DNA of 64,000 nt from Skeletonema tropicum. Lineage: Eukaryota; Bacillariophyta; Thalassiosirophyceae; Thalassiosirales; Thalassiosiraceae. This document shows positions 52,774 through 64,000 of this stretch, piece after piece; position 1 is the first letter of the stretch, and every line of letters begins with the position of its first letter. A program made the position numbers and the translations under genes. The stretch lies in the NCBI GenBank assembly GCA_037178625.1, contig CM074142.1, forward strand, positions 744,001 to 808,000. Direction: 5' to 3'. Under the pieces are notes generated by a model that worked only from the letters and a program-made list of their open reading frames with translations, ran no database searches and was not told where the DNA came from.

Positions 52774-54611
52774 GGTGTTTATTACTTCTTATGCACAGTC
52801 TTCATTGTGATTCTCAGCGAGTGTTGCACGGCGGCGTTGTGCGTTGTGGTTGTGCGTGTATGATGTGATGGTGCGTGGATGACTGTGCGTGGGTCGTGGG
52901 CTTGGCGAGACCTCTCTAGACAGCGTAGAGTGGCCGCGGAACGATTTCTCTCCTGCTCTGCAGACCGCCAGATAATTGCCGAAGTCGCCCTATGTACGAT
53001 ACCTCCTCTACATGCCGACATCTAGACCTTTCGTGATCGATATCCCCAATGTTACTATCCAACTTCTCCATGAGAGGGTGGTAACTGAGCGAGTCGAGTA
53101 GGTTGAATAACAAACAATAATCTACTTTTTATTTCAAAACTCTAGAAAGGGCAACACATTCTTGATCACAATGCTTGCACCAGATGTAAAATACTGACCT
53201 CTTTCCTCCTGCTCTTTTTTGACCTTCCCCTCTCGTAGTTCATAACTCCCTCCCTCTCAAGTCCTCCATCGTAGGCATCAAGATTGGCCTTCCACAGAGC
53301 GAGCTGAAGCAATGTTGTAGCATCCCTTCAATATCTTGTGGTGCTTACTTTTGAAGTAATTGAGCGAGACATCGGATGACCCATCTCATGCGTTCCTGTA
53401 TTGCTCCTGTCTTCTTTTGCCCATCATCAATGCTGGGTAGTACTTGATTGATGCGGTTGATTTTTCATCCATCATTTCATTTCCCCAGCTCTCTATATGA
53501 TGTAAAGAGCCAACAGTGCGGTGGACCCCCCCCCCCAACTAGATCCACTGTTGCCAAGCTGGAACAGTAACGGAATACATATCTTCGATCATATTGTCTT
53601 TACAATATGGCAAGACGATTCATTTAAAGTTGCGGCAGCTATATCGAATGCACCTTCTTGAAGTGTTTGAAGTCGTTCACCACATACCAATACCACATCC
53701 GATATAACTCTTTTGCAAAATGCAAAAACGCCCGGATTCCAATGGTCCTATCACAGTAGGCATCGGGATGCACCTCAATATGGAGGTGCAACCGATATAA
53801 ATGCACTATCTTCAATATCGTTTCCAGCACGTCGTTACCAAATTCTACATCTGTTATAGTAGGGCGCTTACAACAACTTTGGAATGCCGTTGCTTTTGAT
53901 GATCTTGACGCGCAGCAATTTCATGACCGCATGCAGAGAACGCCCCCCCCCCCCCTCAATTAGTTCAATCTCATCATGAAACTCCACATAACTTAGTCGA
54001 CTACGCTATACGACAGTAGAATGCGTTTTGCAGGAATAATAATGTTGACGGATTTATGAATTCTGGCACGCCTATGACACGACCCAGGGCACTTCTTCTT
54101 GATCGCCTCCAATGTAGATAAAAACCTCATCTTCATCATATCGCCTTGTGCCTCTGCCATTTTATCGTATATACCTTTACAATAACGTCTTGTGATATCT
54201 CGCTTAGCAGCAACACCTATATAAGTGGTTTATGAACGAGCATCCGTCCAACTACAACAGAGAAGAAAGTGAGAGCGAGAGGGAGGCGAGACACCGGGAG
54301 GACAGTGGTGCGCTTTTCGCTCTAGCATGTCCAATCAAAGGTTCGGATTCCTAATTACTTTGCGAGTAAAGTGGGCTTGGACACACTATTCTGAACAGTA
54401 TCTTTTTCAAAATAAACGACGAAGTACTCCTAGTAGATAACTCTTGTAACGTAACGCCTCGCCCTCGCCAAAGCCAACAGCCACCCGATGATGATGAAGA
54501 TGAAGCTAGAGAGACCTTTCATCGATCGATATAGCCCCAATCTTAATAATAGTATTGTACTGATCCATAAACAAAACGCAAAACAGAGAAAACAATCAAC
54601 AAATAATCATC
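52774..54611. other. Long intergenic region with poly(C) tracts and hairpins
   Basis: About 1.8 kb without a supported gene. It has C runs of 11 (53526-53536) and 13 (53943-53955). CATATTGT and ACAATATG pair around a 4-base loop at 53590-53609, and a longer hairpin lies at 53762-53796. A 63-codon minus frame at 53639-53830 has protein-like composition but no known match. The right end should carry the promoter of the FkbM gene. Confidence 0.5.
53762..53796. repeat. Imperfect hairpin, 13 paired bases
   Basis: ATCGG pairs with CCGAT (5 bp) and TGCACCTC pairs with GAGGTGCA (8 bp) around the loop AATATG, with a small 2:1 internal loop. It could be a structured transcript or a chance dyad. Confidence 0.6.
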
Positions 54612-55805
54612 ATGACACAAATACGTCGCCAAGCGGGTAAAACGGCGGTGGAATCACATCCTATCCATTCTTCACTACTACTACCACGACCAGCCACTTT
54701 ACTATTGGTAGCATTGGCAATCTCATCATTTTCAATAATTTACATTATCCATCTTACCAACGATGAGCAGCAACCCGTGCAACTGGGTACAGATCATCCT
54801 CCCCTTGTTCGTCGCAATAAGATGGATCCAATAAGTAAGAACCTTTCAAAAACGGTACTAGTTGATCACCATGATACAAACACGAACACTATGGTGAAAA
54901 TAGACTCGAAGCTCTCTGCGATGAATCCTCTAGACGTATGGGAATCACTGATCAAATCATCATCATCGTCCAACAACAAGGACGAGAAGAAGCAAACAGT
55001 AATTGAGGTAGGCGTCCATTCACCAAAGCAGTGCATCGATGCTGCGGAACTGGGGTATGATACTCACTGCTTTGAACCATCGCCCCTATCTTACACTCGC
55101 ATTGAACGTGGTGTCGAAAAACAGACTTCTCCCCAAACGAGGGATCTGGTCCATATTTACAATACAGCAGTGGGGGCTACATCGGGACAAACCATACCAT
55201 TCCATTCCACTGGTGGTACGGGAGATCATGTTGGTGAATATGACATGTGGCAAATGAAGAAAAAATTCGAGAGAACATCGGATGCTGATCTGAAAAAGAG
55301 AGGGACCATAGTACAGGTACCCACAGTACGGTTAGACGACTTCATCGCAGGAGATAGTATTGATGGGGAAAAAGTATTTCTCCTAAAGGTCGACACACAA
55401 GGATTTGAACCGTCCATTTTCCAAGGATTAGAAACGACAATCCAAGGTGCATCAGTCGATTACATTATATTTGAATTTTGGCCCAGAGGTATGGATCTGC
55501 TTTCCGACACGTCCAATGAATGTATTGGACACAAAGTACTGGATCAGCTATTAGCGGCGGGATATACCCTCTATGCTCTCAAGGTAGAATCACATCCCAA
55601 GGCACCATTGACAGGGCAAACTTTGAAGGACGAAGCAAGGACTAGGCCGTTTACAGTCCAAAGTACAAAGAAATACTGTGAATGGTTCTTCAATTTGGAG
55701 GATAGGTACCCCAGCAAGGCTGGCGAGGAACAGTACAAGTTTGGCTATTGGTCTGACTTTCTAGCAGTTGCTCCTGGTGTTAACTTGCCTGATGGAATGG
55801 CTTAG
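54612..55805 (+). CDS. FkbM-family methyltransferase, type II membrane protein
   Basis: A single-exon protein of 397 residues. The N-terminus has one membrane segment (TLLLVALAISSFSIIYIIHL), so the catalytic domain should face the Golgi lumen or outside. The SAM-binding fold is seen in TVIEVGVHSPKQCIDAAELG (near residue 130), HCFEPSPLSYTRI and YNTAVGATSG; the FkbM block KVFLLKVDTQGFEPSIFQGL near 259 is diagnostic. FkbM proteins O-methylate sugars or small hydroxylated molecules; the substrate here is unknown. A second family member lies at 62207-63465. Confidence 0.87.
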   Translation: MTQIRRQAGKTAVESHPIHSSLLLPRPATLLLVALAISSFSIIYIIHLTNDEQQPVQLGTDHPPLVRRNKMDPISKNLSKTVLVDHHDTNTNTMVKIDSKLSAMNPLDVWESLIKSSSSSNNKDEKKQTVIEVGVHSPKQCIDAAELGYDTHCFEPSPLSYTRIERGVEKQTSPQTRDLVHIYNTAVGATSGQTIPFHSTGGTGDHVGEYDMWQMKKKFERTSDADLKKRGTIVQVPTVRLDDFIAGDSIDGEKVFLLKVDTQGFEPSIFQGLETTIQGASVDYIIFEFWPRGMDLLSDTSNECIGHKVLDQLLAAGYTLYALKVESHPKAPLTGQTLKDEARTRPFTVQSTKKYCEWFFNLEDRYPSKAGEEQYKFGYWSDFLAVAPGVNLPDGMA

Positions 55806-56200
55806 GCGCAGAGGTCCTAGAGAACGTCAGTTCCTTCTATGAATGTAGCAAGATCCATTTCAGGAGCTTATCATTAGTTTGTGTCTATTCTTGTTACTTA
55901 TGAATCTCTATTCTCTGCTCACATTGACCTACATACTCTGGATAGATAGAGAAAGTTAGGTTCCTGTCTTGCTTGTTTTTTTTTCATACCTCGTGAATTG
56001 TTTGGCAAGTTCTTGACGATAGGCCACAGGGTCGCCAGAGCAATGCTTGTTGTAGAGAAATGATCGATACATACGACTTGTAGTGTTGAACAATTTCCAC
56101 AGTAATTGATGGGTCTGAATACACAACATTTCCAAGCTGCAGACTTTCGTCAATAAAGCAAATGTAGCAAAATTTCGTAAAAGACTACATTTGTTTTATG
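55806..56200. other. Intergenic region between convergent genes
   Basis: About 395 bp. A 65-codon minus frame at 55956-56153 contains RMYRSFLYNK, loosely like an LYR-motif protein, but it begins 48 bp after the stop codon of the next minus-strand gene and lacks other support, so I read the stretch as 3' untranslated sequence. Confidence 0.45.
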
Positions 56201-59200
56201 CTATGCTGTCACCATATCAAAATGACCTTCATCTGAATGCTGAATTGCATTTATGCTCAAGTCACTGAACATAGGCGAGACGTCATCAACTACCTTGAAC
56301 AAGCGAGGGATGTTGCATGGTTTGCTTTCCATGACATCCAGCCCGGCATCTTTAAACTTCATCAACTCCTCTCTGTCAAAATCATCCACATGGGCAGCCG
56401 TCAGTGCACAAATAGGTTGTCTCGCTCCAGGTCGGACCGAATCTTCCCACATTCGCAACGCTTTTGTGGCATCAAACCCGTTCATCACAGGCATATCTAT
56501 ATCCATGAAAGCAATATCATAGATCGACTCCTTCATTTTATTTACTCCTTCAACTCCATTCTCAGCCGTGTCAACAATGAAGTTTGCCTTCTCAAACGCT
56601 CTTGCCACCATTTTTCGAGTAACAATGCTATCATCGACAATCAAAACCTTTCTCCTAAGTTTTCCTTGTCTCCACCCATCTAGTCCACTTTCCATACAAT
56701 GATATCGAAGCTGCCTCAGAATGGTTAGAGACGCCTCAGCAAATTGCTGTGCAATGACATCCTGTTGTACTGGGTCCAACTCATTGTCCATCATTTCTTG
56801 AGCAACAGCTTTCAAGTTGTCCAACTTGGCAGCGAACTCTGGGAACATGGTAATGCGAGCCTTGTACTGGATGCTATCCGATTTGGAGGACTCGTGAGAG
56901 CGTGAATGAGAGCTGGCGGATCCCGATCTTCCCATGTTCATTGTAAGTGACGAGAAAGAATTTCGTTGCAGAGTTTTTGAAGAGGAACGGTTAGCAAATC
57001 CATTCATGTCATCCATTCTGAGTGACGAGGTATCTGATTTTCCACGAATTTCGATGCTCGCACCATACATCTCTCCCATTTCTTTGGGTGACTTAGGCAT
57101 ACAGTCCGCACTCAAAGGCATTCGGATCTCGGGTGCTCTGGATGAAGGATCTCCAGCCTTAATATTCGTATCATCGGAAACACTGAGATCTAATCCAACC
57201 GTCAAGTCACTATACGAATATGCAAGAGGTTCTGATTCTAAAATTTCCTCGACAACGTCGCTAGCAAGTGCAGACAAGATATCTCCACGATGCTTCAAGT
57301 TTGAACCACTTTTATCTTCACCCTCGCCCCCACTTACGTCGTAAAAGTATTTACGGAGATCCATCAACTCAGATTCATCAAAGGGGATACGTCCCAACCA
57401 ATCAAGCATTCGCAGATAGGCACTTTGAGACGGCGCACCAGTCGACTCATTTGCTCCCGACAAGACTTCATTTGTGAGGGTTCTGCGATCGCTAGAGCTA
57501 GCATTGCGGTTATTTTCCATCCATTGAAGAAGAGTTTTCATCTGAATGTCTCTCCTTATCCTAAAGCATTCCTCATTTGTAAAATGCTGTGCCATGATTT
57601 CTAACGCTCCAATAGCTACCATTGGTGGACCCGCTCGAAACCCATGCATAACTTTCATCGGCACCCAGCGATTTGAAATTATGCCAGCTGCAATATGACA
57701 CTGTGCCACTTGGCTCAGACAACAATTGTCGAGCTCAAGAACTGACAATCGGGGATGTTGCGCGAGAGTAAATCCCATTGCAATTGCCCCAGAAACTCTC
57801 ATTACGTTTCCTGAGAGGCCTAAACTTGTGATTGACTCACAACCTACCAGTGATCGCATGAGAGTTGCAATGCCTCTACATCCAATATCATTAAATGCAA
57901 GGTTGAGCCGGTGCAGGGAAGGTATACTTCGAAGAGATGCAGCGACAAGCTGACATCCCTGGTCACCGATTGAATTATTGTCCAGATTGAGGGTTATCAG
58001 TTTGTGCTGAAGAAGCTTATTCATGATACTCTCAATACCTTTCGATCCCATATCATTTCCTGAGAGTGATACTTCGGTCATATGTATTTTCGAGCGTTTT
58101 GAGAGGGCCCTTGTCAATTTGGTTGTGCCAATATCACCAAGTTCATTGTATGACATATCGAGTCTATTCAACTTTGGTAGAACAGGAAGCCCGTCGTCAG
58201 TTTTCCCCTCTAAAAATTTCACAAGAATCGCAGCATCGCTGGGTCCAATCCGATTGGATTGGAGCTTGAGTTCTTGGAGAGGACATGTGGATCCTAACGC
58301 CGATAATAATTCCGTTAAACATTTCATGGAAATAGAGGTGCTGCCAAGATGCAGTAACATAATTCCCTCCGAGGGAGAATTGCTGTAAGATAATCGGCTT
58401 GAATCATCGCCACTTTTTCGTTTATGGTGTTTCGTTCTCGTGGCGGAGATGGCCGAACCAAGCTGTTTGCCCATATCATTAGCAATTGTATTGCCCGCAA
58501 GTACGAGTGCCTCTATGGGGGGAAGGCCCCTCGAATTTCGCGTTTTAAGTCCGTGGCACAACGAGAGGAAGCCTTGCGTGTTAATGTTACAAAAACTCAA
58601 GTCAACTGTCTTCAGCGCCGTATTGTTGGAGTATAAGAATTCGCTGAGCGCATCCATTCCACAATCACCGATGTCTGTGTAGGATAGATTTATTACTGCA
58701 AGTGGAGGTGGATTCAGCAGCACAACTTCCGAAGGTGACTGCGCAGTTGAGTTGGCAATGAGTTGCTGCTCGCTGAGTTGGTAAAATTCGTCGGTAGCCG
58801 CAACCAAGTCCATCCCCGGCGAATTCAGTGCCAAGTACAGCAATGGCCCAAGGTCCTCGATTTGGAGACGTCCTGTCAATACTAGAGTGATTAACTTCAC
58901 TTCCCCTTCAGATAATGTGATCTTAGACAGATCTAATACTGCCCCCGCCTTTAAATAACCGAGGGGGTCGGTATTCTTTTTCCTCGACCGCTCGTCTTCT
59001 CCATTGTTGGTGCCTCCAGCAGCACCACCCCCTGTCAAATTTCCACCGTTTCCAGCTCCAGAGGACCCACCGGCACCACCGTCGAAGCTATTGCCACTGC
59101 CTCCCATCTCCCCCGCCTGAATCAACTCTCTCAACGGGTTATCACTACTAGATAAGTCCACACCCATTTTTTCTGCTGCTTCCAATAACATCGCCTGTAT

Positions 59201-60623
59201 TTCGGCGGCTCCACCCCCATCGAAAATGTCTCCATTACTAGTTGAATCTCCGTTTCCATCAATTTTATAATCATCTTCATTCCCTATGCTGTTACTACGT
59301 CTACTGTCCGTCCTACCAAAGAGTGCACTCTCAACAGCTTGTAATAACAAAGCGGCAATTCGAGTCACCCGACTGACCATTCTTGCAACATCTAGTTCAA
59401 CATTGTTGTTATCAAGACTATTGTTAACATAATCATCACCACCATCTCGTTCCTCATGAATAAATCGTTCATGAATAATGATACCAGGAACAGGCGAGTC
59501 AATATAGGAAACTACCCGCGCACTCAGCCAGGCGTAGGTGTTGTCTACGGTCCTCCGACGTAGGTACACAGTAACATCAGGTTGATCACGTTCCCAGAAG
59601 TGAGTTTTGATGGCGTGCAGGCCGAGGAGGTCGTCCTCGTGGATGGATTCGAAACTGCGTCAAGAAAAAAAGCAAACAAGAAAAGAAAAGTGTCAATGAT
59701 TGAGAATTGTTGTTGGAACGAATGAAATATGGTGAAGTAGAGGAAGGTCAAGGGTTATGGAGGGAGAGATAGTATAGACATTTGTCTAGAGAGCTGGCAA
59801 GAACGAAAAAAAGCTTCTTTTCATTAATCACCCCATCTCATATTACCCTGGAACCCTCTATCCCACAACACCCCCTGTTCCAATCAAGCCATATACAAAA
59901 GAACTCACACTGATGTCATAAGTAAACTACTAGGGGGAAACCCCGTAACCATTTCTGTTGCTCCAAGGATCGTCCCTTTATCAAAAGAGAGAGTGGGAAT
60001 GGAAGAAAAAAAAAGAAGAAAAAATGAGAAACGGTTGTCAAAAACACACACCAACACATACGCCTTATATGATGTGCACACAGGTAATAGTTTCTCTTAC
60101 CATTCAAAGCAATCGTTAAAAAATGTTCATCAGGTCGTGTCAATTCCTCCTCCATCTGCTGTTGCTGTTCTAATTTTTGTTGTGCCAACATTTCTAGAGC
60201 CAAGGCTTGTTGGTCCGGATCTAATTGTGTAAATGCCTCTCTCATTTCGGGTGGTATGTCGTCTATCGTTATTTGTGGCTGCTGCTGCTGCTGCTGCTGA
60301 TGTGATGAGGACGCAGCCCCCGCCCCCGCAACAATACTATTTTCTGCGGATGGTCTATCATTACTCGGCTGTGAGTGGGACGGCGGGGAGGTTATCGGAT
60401 CGGGATGAGCTTGGCGATTTTTTGTTGGATGAGGATGATGGTGGTGGTGGTCGGGCGATGGTGATTGCAGCCCAACATAACTTTCACCATCTACCACCCC
60501 AGCGAGACTATCTCTGCTCCCCTCATTAGTATTCCATGATGAAATGCCCGCTCGGCGACTAGGGCCATCATCAATGGACATGGCCGAGAGGGCGTTGGGA
60601 AGGATATCATCATCGCCCTCCAT
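56201..60623 (-). CDS. PAS - leucine-rich repeat - response-regulator receiver fusion protein
   Basis: Reconstructed from three exons: 60623-60101, a 67-nt exon 59975-59909, and 59654-56201, with introns of 125 and 254 nt (GTAAGA...AAAG and GTGAGT...GCAG). Phases agree and the product is 1347 residues. Splicing yields a PAS-like domain at about 165-260 (FLTIALNGTILGAT, FESIHEDDLLGLHAIKTHF, VTVYLRRRTVDNTYAWLSAR). RNase-inhibitor-type leucine-rich repeats follow at about 520-870 (VINLSYTDIGDCGMDALSEF, LNRLDMSYNELGDIGTTKL, ITLNLDNNSIGDQGCQLVAA). A receiver domain ends the protein at about 1203-1335: VLIVDDS, phospho-acceptor Asp in AFMDIDMPVMNG, Thr in ALTAAH, Lys in ESKPC. The receiver keeps all residues needed for phosphorylation by a histidine kinase. 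No kinase or output domain is present. The first exon has Gln and His runs. Confidence 0.85.
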
Positions 60624-62206
60624 TATATTATTTTGAATTTATGTGTTTTGTGTTCTTATCCGTGATCAAATCTTTTTTATTGCCACCACTCTAGATTTAC
60701 ACTTGCCATTTCTCCCAGGACAATTCTTTCTACTGTAGAGCTGTGCAGATACAATGGGCAGCTCTTGGGAGGTTTAAGAGCAGGATATTGAGAAACCTAA
60801 GTGAATCTTCATGAGTGTTGTAGGGCCTATGGCTATGAGCCAAGTATGCCTAATGCATGCCTTATGTTCCTTTTCAATTTTTACGCACCATTTTTTACAC
60901 TAGCCTCGAAAGCGGCCGCTGCTGGCGCGGCAGAATAGCCTAGGCTAGAACTAGAAATATTTACATCCCCCCTTTAAAATCCCAGCCTCAGTCAATACAT
61001 TTACCCCTCTTATTCATTACTAGGTAATTCCCTATCTGATAAAGGGGGTATAAGCACTCGAATCTCAGGCTAGCCAAAACTTTAATCCCCCGGGGGGCGG
61101 CGGGGGGGCAGTAGTTAGGCTGGGCACGTTGGCGTGCCCACAAGATAGAGGGCCTGGTTTGACAGGAGGCTTGACGGGAGATTTGGGTGATTTTGTGTCG
61201 ATATTCGGGGATTTGCCCGCATTTTAGCTCATTTTCACCTGATTTCTTGATTTGAGCTGTAGGTAGCTGACAACTGTACGTCGTCGGAGGTCACACCTTG
61301 TCTTTCACTCTTCAGCTCTTTCTCCCTCTTTTCCAACATGGTCATTCTTCGTTGGAAAAGTATTGCAACTGCCGTTACAGTAGGGTTTCAATTAGACGTA
61401 GTTAAATGCTTTTTTTCCCACACCCCACCCTTTAACCAATGGGCAGCTTTGCTTTGTGCAACGGGGTTGGGTTTTTAGCACCTTGAGCTTTAAAACCCTG
61501 CAGTTTCTTGGCACCTCACACACTCTCTGTGTTGCGCATTGCAGTCTCTCTTTTCTTTCTTGTGCTTGCGGAGTTCCAAAGAACTAGCAAGCTCGGTGGC
61601 ATCCGGGAGTAGCAGTGCGAGATGCGAAGCGTGAAGAGCCGAGGTCCAGTCTGTGACTTGAGCAGTTGTGGGCGGGCCCCACAAGAGGGTAGGTATATAT
61701 GAAAAACGCCCACATCCCAATACGCCTAGAGAGCAGTAGTTCAGGTCGGCAGGGATACGATCGGTCGTGACATAAAAGAATCAAACAATCCCCTGGCCCT
61801 TGGTAGCTTTGTAATTGTAACAGAAATATTTCCTACTAATACACATATTTCCATTGAATTCGGAACAATAATGGAAGATGGATTGTAATCACTTGCTTTA
61901 GACTGGGATAATTTCTATGTAATACAATCCTGTCAATGAGTTGTCTGACATTTCCACAGTCCGCCAACAATCAGTACGTTGCAATGCTTTTTTGTGTTTG
62001 TTATTTATTGCATGTAACCACGTGGTCCTATTTGATTAACACAACATTTGGCGTGGCCTTGACAGGATGGTTGATGAATGCATCCAAGTCCAAGGCCCTT
62101 CTGACTGTCAGCTTGACTTTCTCTTTTCTAGATGATACAGATGCACACATCTTTCCACAGCAATCCCCCCCCCCCTCCTCCATCGATCTCACTTTCATCA
62201 GTTCCA
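60624..62206. other. Long intergenic region with G/C-rich tracts
   Basis: About 1.6 kb without a recognisable gene. It contains the promoter of the PAS-LRR-receiver gene, a C5/G6 switch followed by G7 near 61087-61108, an 8-bp hairpin at 61121-61140 (TGGGCACG, loop TTGG, CGTGCCCA), and an 11-C run at 62165-62175. Short open frames on both strands are unsupported. Confidence 0.5.
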
Positions 62207-63465
62207 TTATTGTGGTTTGACCTTCTCGCGTTGTTTTAATCTGTAATGGAAACGATCAAAACTCCATTTGGCTTCTTTCCAGGTGTAATAGTTCGGATTG
62301 ACATCTGGCTTGTTCTCATCCAGCCATTTTAACACCAGTTCTTCACTGCAACAGTTCTTGTCGTTGATGTCATCACCAGGGCAGCACTCCCCCCCCAGAG
62401 CACAGCACGGCATGACCAAGTCAAATACTGTCTTGTCTTTCTCTTTGCGTACAGGAAGTCGGGTTATGGAGTTTGTGGCGTCAAGTAGATTGAATGTGTC
62501 ACTGCGAATGAGTTCGAGACTCTTGGATCTTGGTATGTTGAGTAGATTGCGGTAATCCATATGAGGGTAGCCACAAACCTCATTTATTACGTAGATATCA
62601 TAACCCAGGCATCAATCAAGTCCATCAGGGCATGAGTATATGCAACATCCTTATGTATTCGCACCTCTGTTGTAAAGATTGGCTTTGATTGGTGTATCGT
62701 TTGGACAGCTCCCTTGAGCACGTCCAGTTCTAAACCCTCAACATCAAAATGAGCAAAGGCAAGCTTCCGTCCCTTTTCATAGAACAATGAGTCTACTGTA
62801 TACAGAGGAAATTCATCACCAACCCCCATCTGAAAAGACTCATCCCTTGCTTTCATCGTTCCGACCTTATCTCCAAGTCCTCCTTGCGAAATGAGTACAT
62901 TTTTCAAGAAACCATACCTTTTCTTGGCAAATATCACATTTTTGGGGGACGGATCTAACATCATCACCTCCCGTTCTGGTGCATTTACAGCCATGTGAGC
63001 ACCAAACTCTCCAAATTGCATCCCGGCATCCAAGAAATATCCCTCTGATGGGATTAAATCGACCAAACCTGAGTGGCTCTCACGAATAAGTAACCCCATT
63101 AATGTGTTTAGTATAGTTTCACGTTCGCCAATGTTGACAATTCTGTGCAACAAGTCGTCAACCCAGAGAATTTTGTCACTGTTAGTTTTGGCTGCATTGA
63201 TGTTCTTGATGATGTTGTTGTTGCTCCTATTGTTTTTGCTGTCCACTGTTCGTGCTTTTGCTGCCACAGATTCCAAATGAGGACTAGAATTAGAATGCTC
63301 ATGTTGACCTCTCATAAAATTGCCATTTGGAGCTGGTGGTGGAGGTCTCTCATTGGAAATTGACATCCATAATATTGTAACCTGAGAGCCTAAATAAAAG
63401 GAAAATAAGACCAACAACAGAATATTCAAGGACCTGGAGCATGGCCGTGTAGAAATCATGATCAT
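62207..63465 (-). CDS. FkbM-like methyltransferase, type II membrane protein, with a one-base frameshift
   Basis: From 63465 the frame gives a membrane anchor (SLNILLLVLFSFYLGSQVTI), a Ser/Asn-rich stem, then a SAM-binding methyltransferase fold: SEGYFLDAGMQFGEFGAHMA, MMLDPSPKNVIFAKKRYG, AFAHFDVEGLELDVLKGAVQ (the FkbM-type VEGLExxVLKG block) and HALMDLIDA. It then stops at 62587. The neighbouring frame continues naturally with LGYDIYVINEVCGYPHMDY and runs to 62207, including a Cys-rich segment (MPCCALGGECCPGDDIND). One missing base near 62605-62609 (TGG for TTGG) would explain this. No canonical intron fits. It could be a sequencing error or a young pseudogene. Substrate unknown; probably a Golgi sugar or protein modifier. 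Confidence 0.75.
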
Positions 63466-64000
63466 ATTCAGGTATGGTAGGGGGCCTTTGTGTTACAAGT
63501 CAGAAACGAAGTCAATATCTCAAGTTCTCTCAATCAAGGCCAATTTCAATTCTTAACTATGTGCCCTGATAGACGAAGTCCCTCCCTTCGTCATGCCTCA
63601 TACCTAACTCTAGAGACACCGGACCAGCTTATCAAAAATGAGACGAGATGCAGATGCCATGAAATTAATTGATGGCAGCTTGATGATGGTAGCTTGTGCT
63701 TTGCTTGGGGGCTCTTTATGGGGTTTATTGTATGGCTGTGGTTCTGATTTCGGGCAGCCTTTTAAAAATGTATGTGGCCGGACCGATCAATTCTTCGGAG
63801 TTTCGGCATCTCCCAGCGGGATAAGAATTTTGGCTAGACTGAGATTTGAGGACTGATACTAGTAATTATCTATTAAATAATGAAGGGGAATAAATATTTT
63901 AGGCATGGTCGATGTGTTGGGGTGGCGTGGGGGGACTTAACGCGGGAGTTGGACATGTTATAAGTATGTACCTAGTTGCCGACAAGCACATAAAACAAAC
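63466..64000. other. Right flank upstream of the second FkbM gene
   Basis: About 535 bp that should contain the FkbM promoter. A 72-codon plus frame at 63638-63856 has a Gly/Leu-rich segment that could be a membrane helix, but nothing else supports it. Confidence 0.4.

Noticed and set aside
50827..52810. Plus-strand frames of up to 235 codons opposite the zinc-finger gene
   Set aside because: They are shadows of the Lys/Asp/Ser-rich coding region; their Phe/Ser/Leu-rich composition is what the complement of such codons yields.
54320..54370. Possible tRNA TPsiC-like sequence (GGTTCGGATTCC)
   Set aside because: No acceptor stem, D arm or anticodon arm could be folded around it. No other tRNA-like sequence was found in the window.
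55956..56153. 65-codon minus frame with RMYRSFLYNK, reminiscent of LYR-motif proteins
   Set aside because: The similarity is weak, the frame is short, and it starts 48 bp after the stop of the PAS-LRR-receiver gene on the same strand, where 3' untranslated sequence is expected.
61936..62220. 94-codon plus frame with hydrophobic segments
   Set aside because: It runs through an 11-C homopolymer into the 3' end of the FkbM gene and has no recognisable domain.

Overview
This window is nuclear DNA of a photosynthetic stramenopile, most likely a centric diatom. Two fucoxanthin-chlorophyll a/c light-harvesting proteins are present. Several proteins begin with a signal peptide ending in an ASAFAP-like motif (plastid entry through four membranes). 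Genes have few, short GT-AG introns (about 73-257 nt), and the genes lie close together on both strands. The genus assignment is inference; no rRNA or tRNA gene was recognised.

Layout. 1-2412 is gene-poor. 2413-5756 holds a plastid START/COQ10-like protein and a broken PC-esterase. 6007-9005 is a mobile cluster: an internally deleted piggyBac-like element with 26-bp terminal inverted repeats, then a 280-bp MITE with perfect 27-bp ends and repeated AACGAGAC motifs. 9113-13598 holds a GT90-like glycosyltransferase (possible giant-virus affinity) and a casein kinase 2 beta subunit with a very long low-complexity N-terminus. 16478-19486 is a young IS630/Tc1-type transposon with 211-bp inverted repeats differing at one base, inserted 75 bp before the start codon of an M14 carboxypeptidase. 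21778-27540 is a plastid-flavoured block: FCP, PhyH dioxygenase and FtsZ, plus a small BAF-like protein. 29532-37128 holds a membrane-anchored unknown, CSN1, VPS29, a JmjC-like cupin protein and CDP-diacylglycerol synthase. 37566-41738 is a 21-unit tandem satellite with a period near 190 bp and alternating monomer types. 41900-63465 holds a 1359-residue TPR protein, the second FCP, D-2-hydroxyglutarate dehydrogenase, a repeat-rich zinc-finger protein, two FkbM methyltransferases, and a three-exon gene reconstructed here as a PAS-LRR-response-regulator fusion.

How the genes relate. Housekeeping genes are mixed without operons; several neighbours converge with 46-140 bp between stop codons. A loose theme of surface-glycan modification is visible (GT90, PC-esterase, two FkbM methyltransferases, all but GT90 with an N-terminal membrane anchor). 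The FCPs, PhyH, FtsZ and START proteins act in or on the plastid.

Caution. Several otherwise well-conserved genes (VPS29, JmjC-like, the second FkbM, PC-esterase, both transposases) carry single-base frameshifts. Some may be assembly errors rather than biology. Splice sites given are my own reading from GT-AG signals, phase and protein continuity; no alignment was run.
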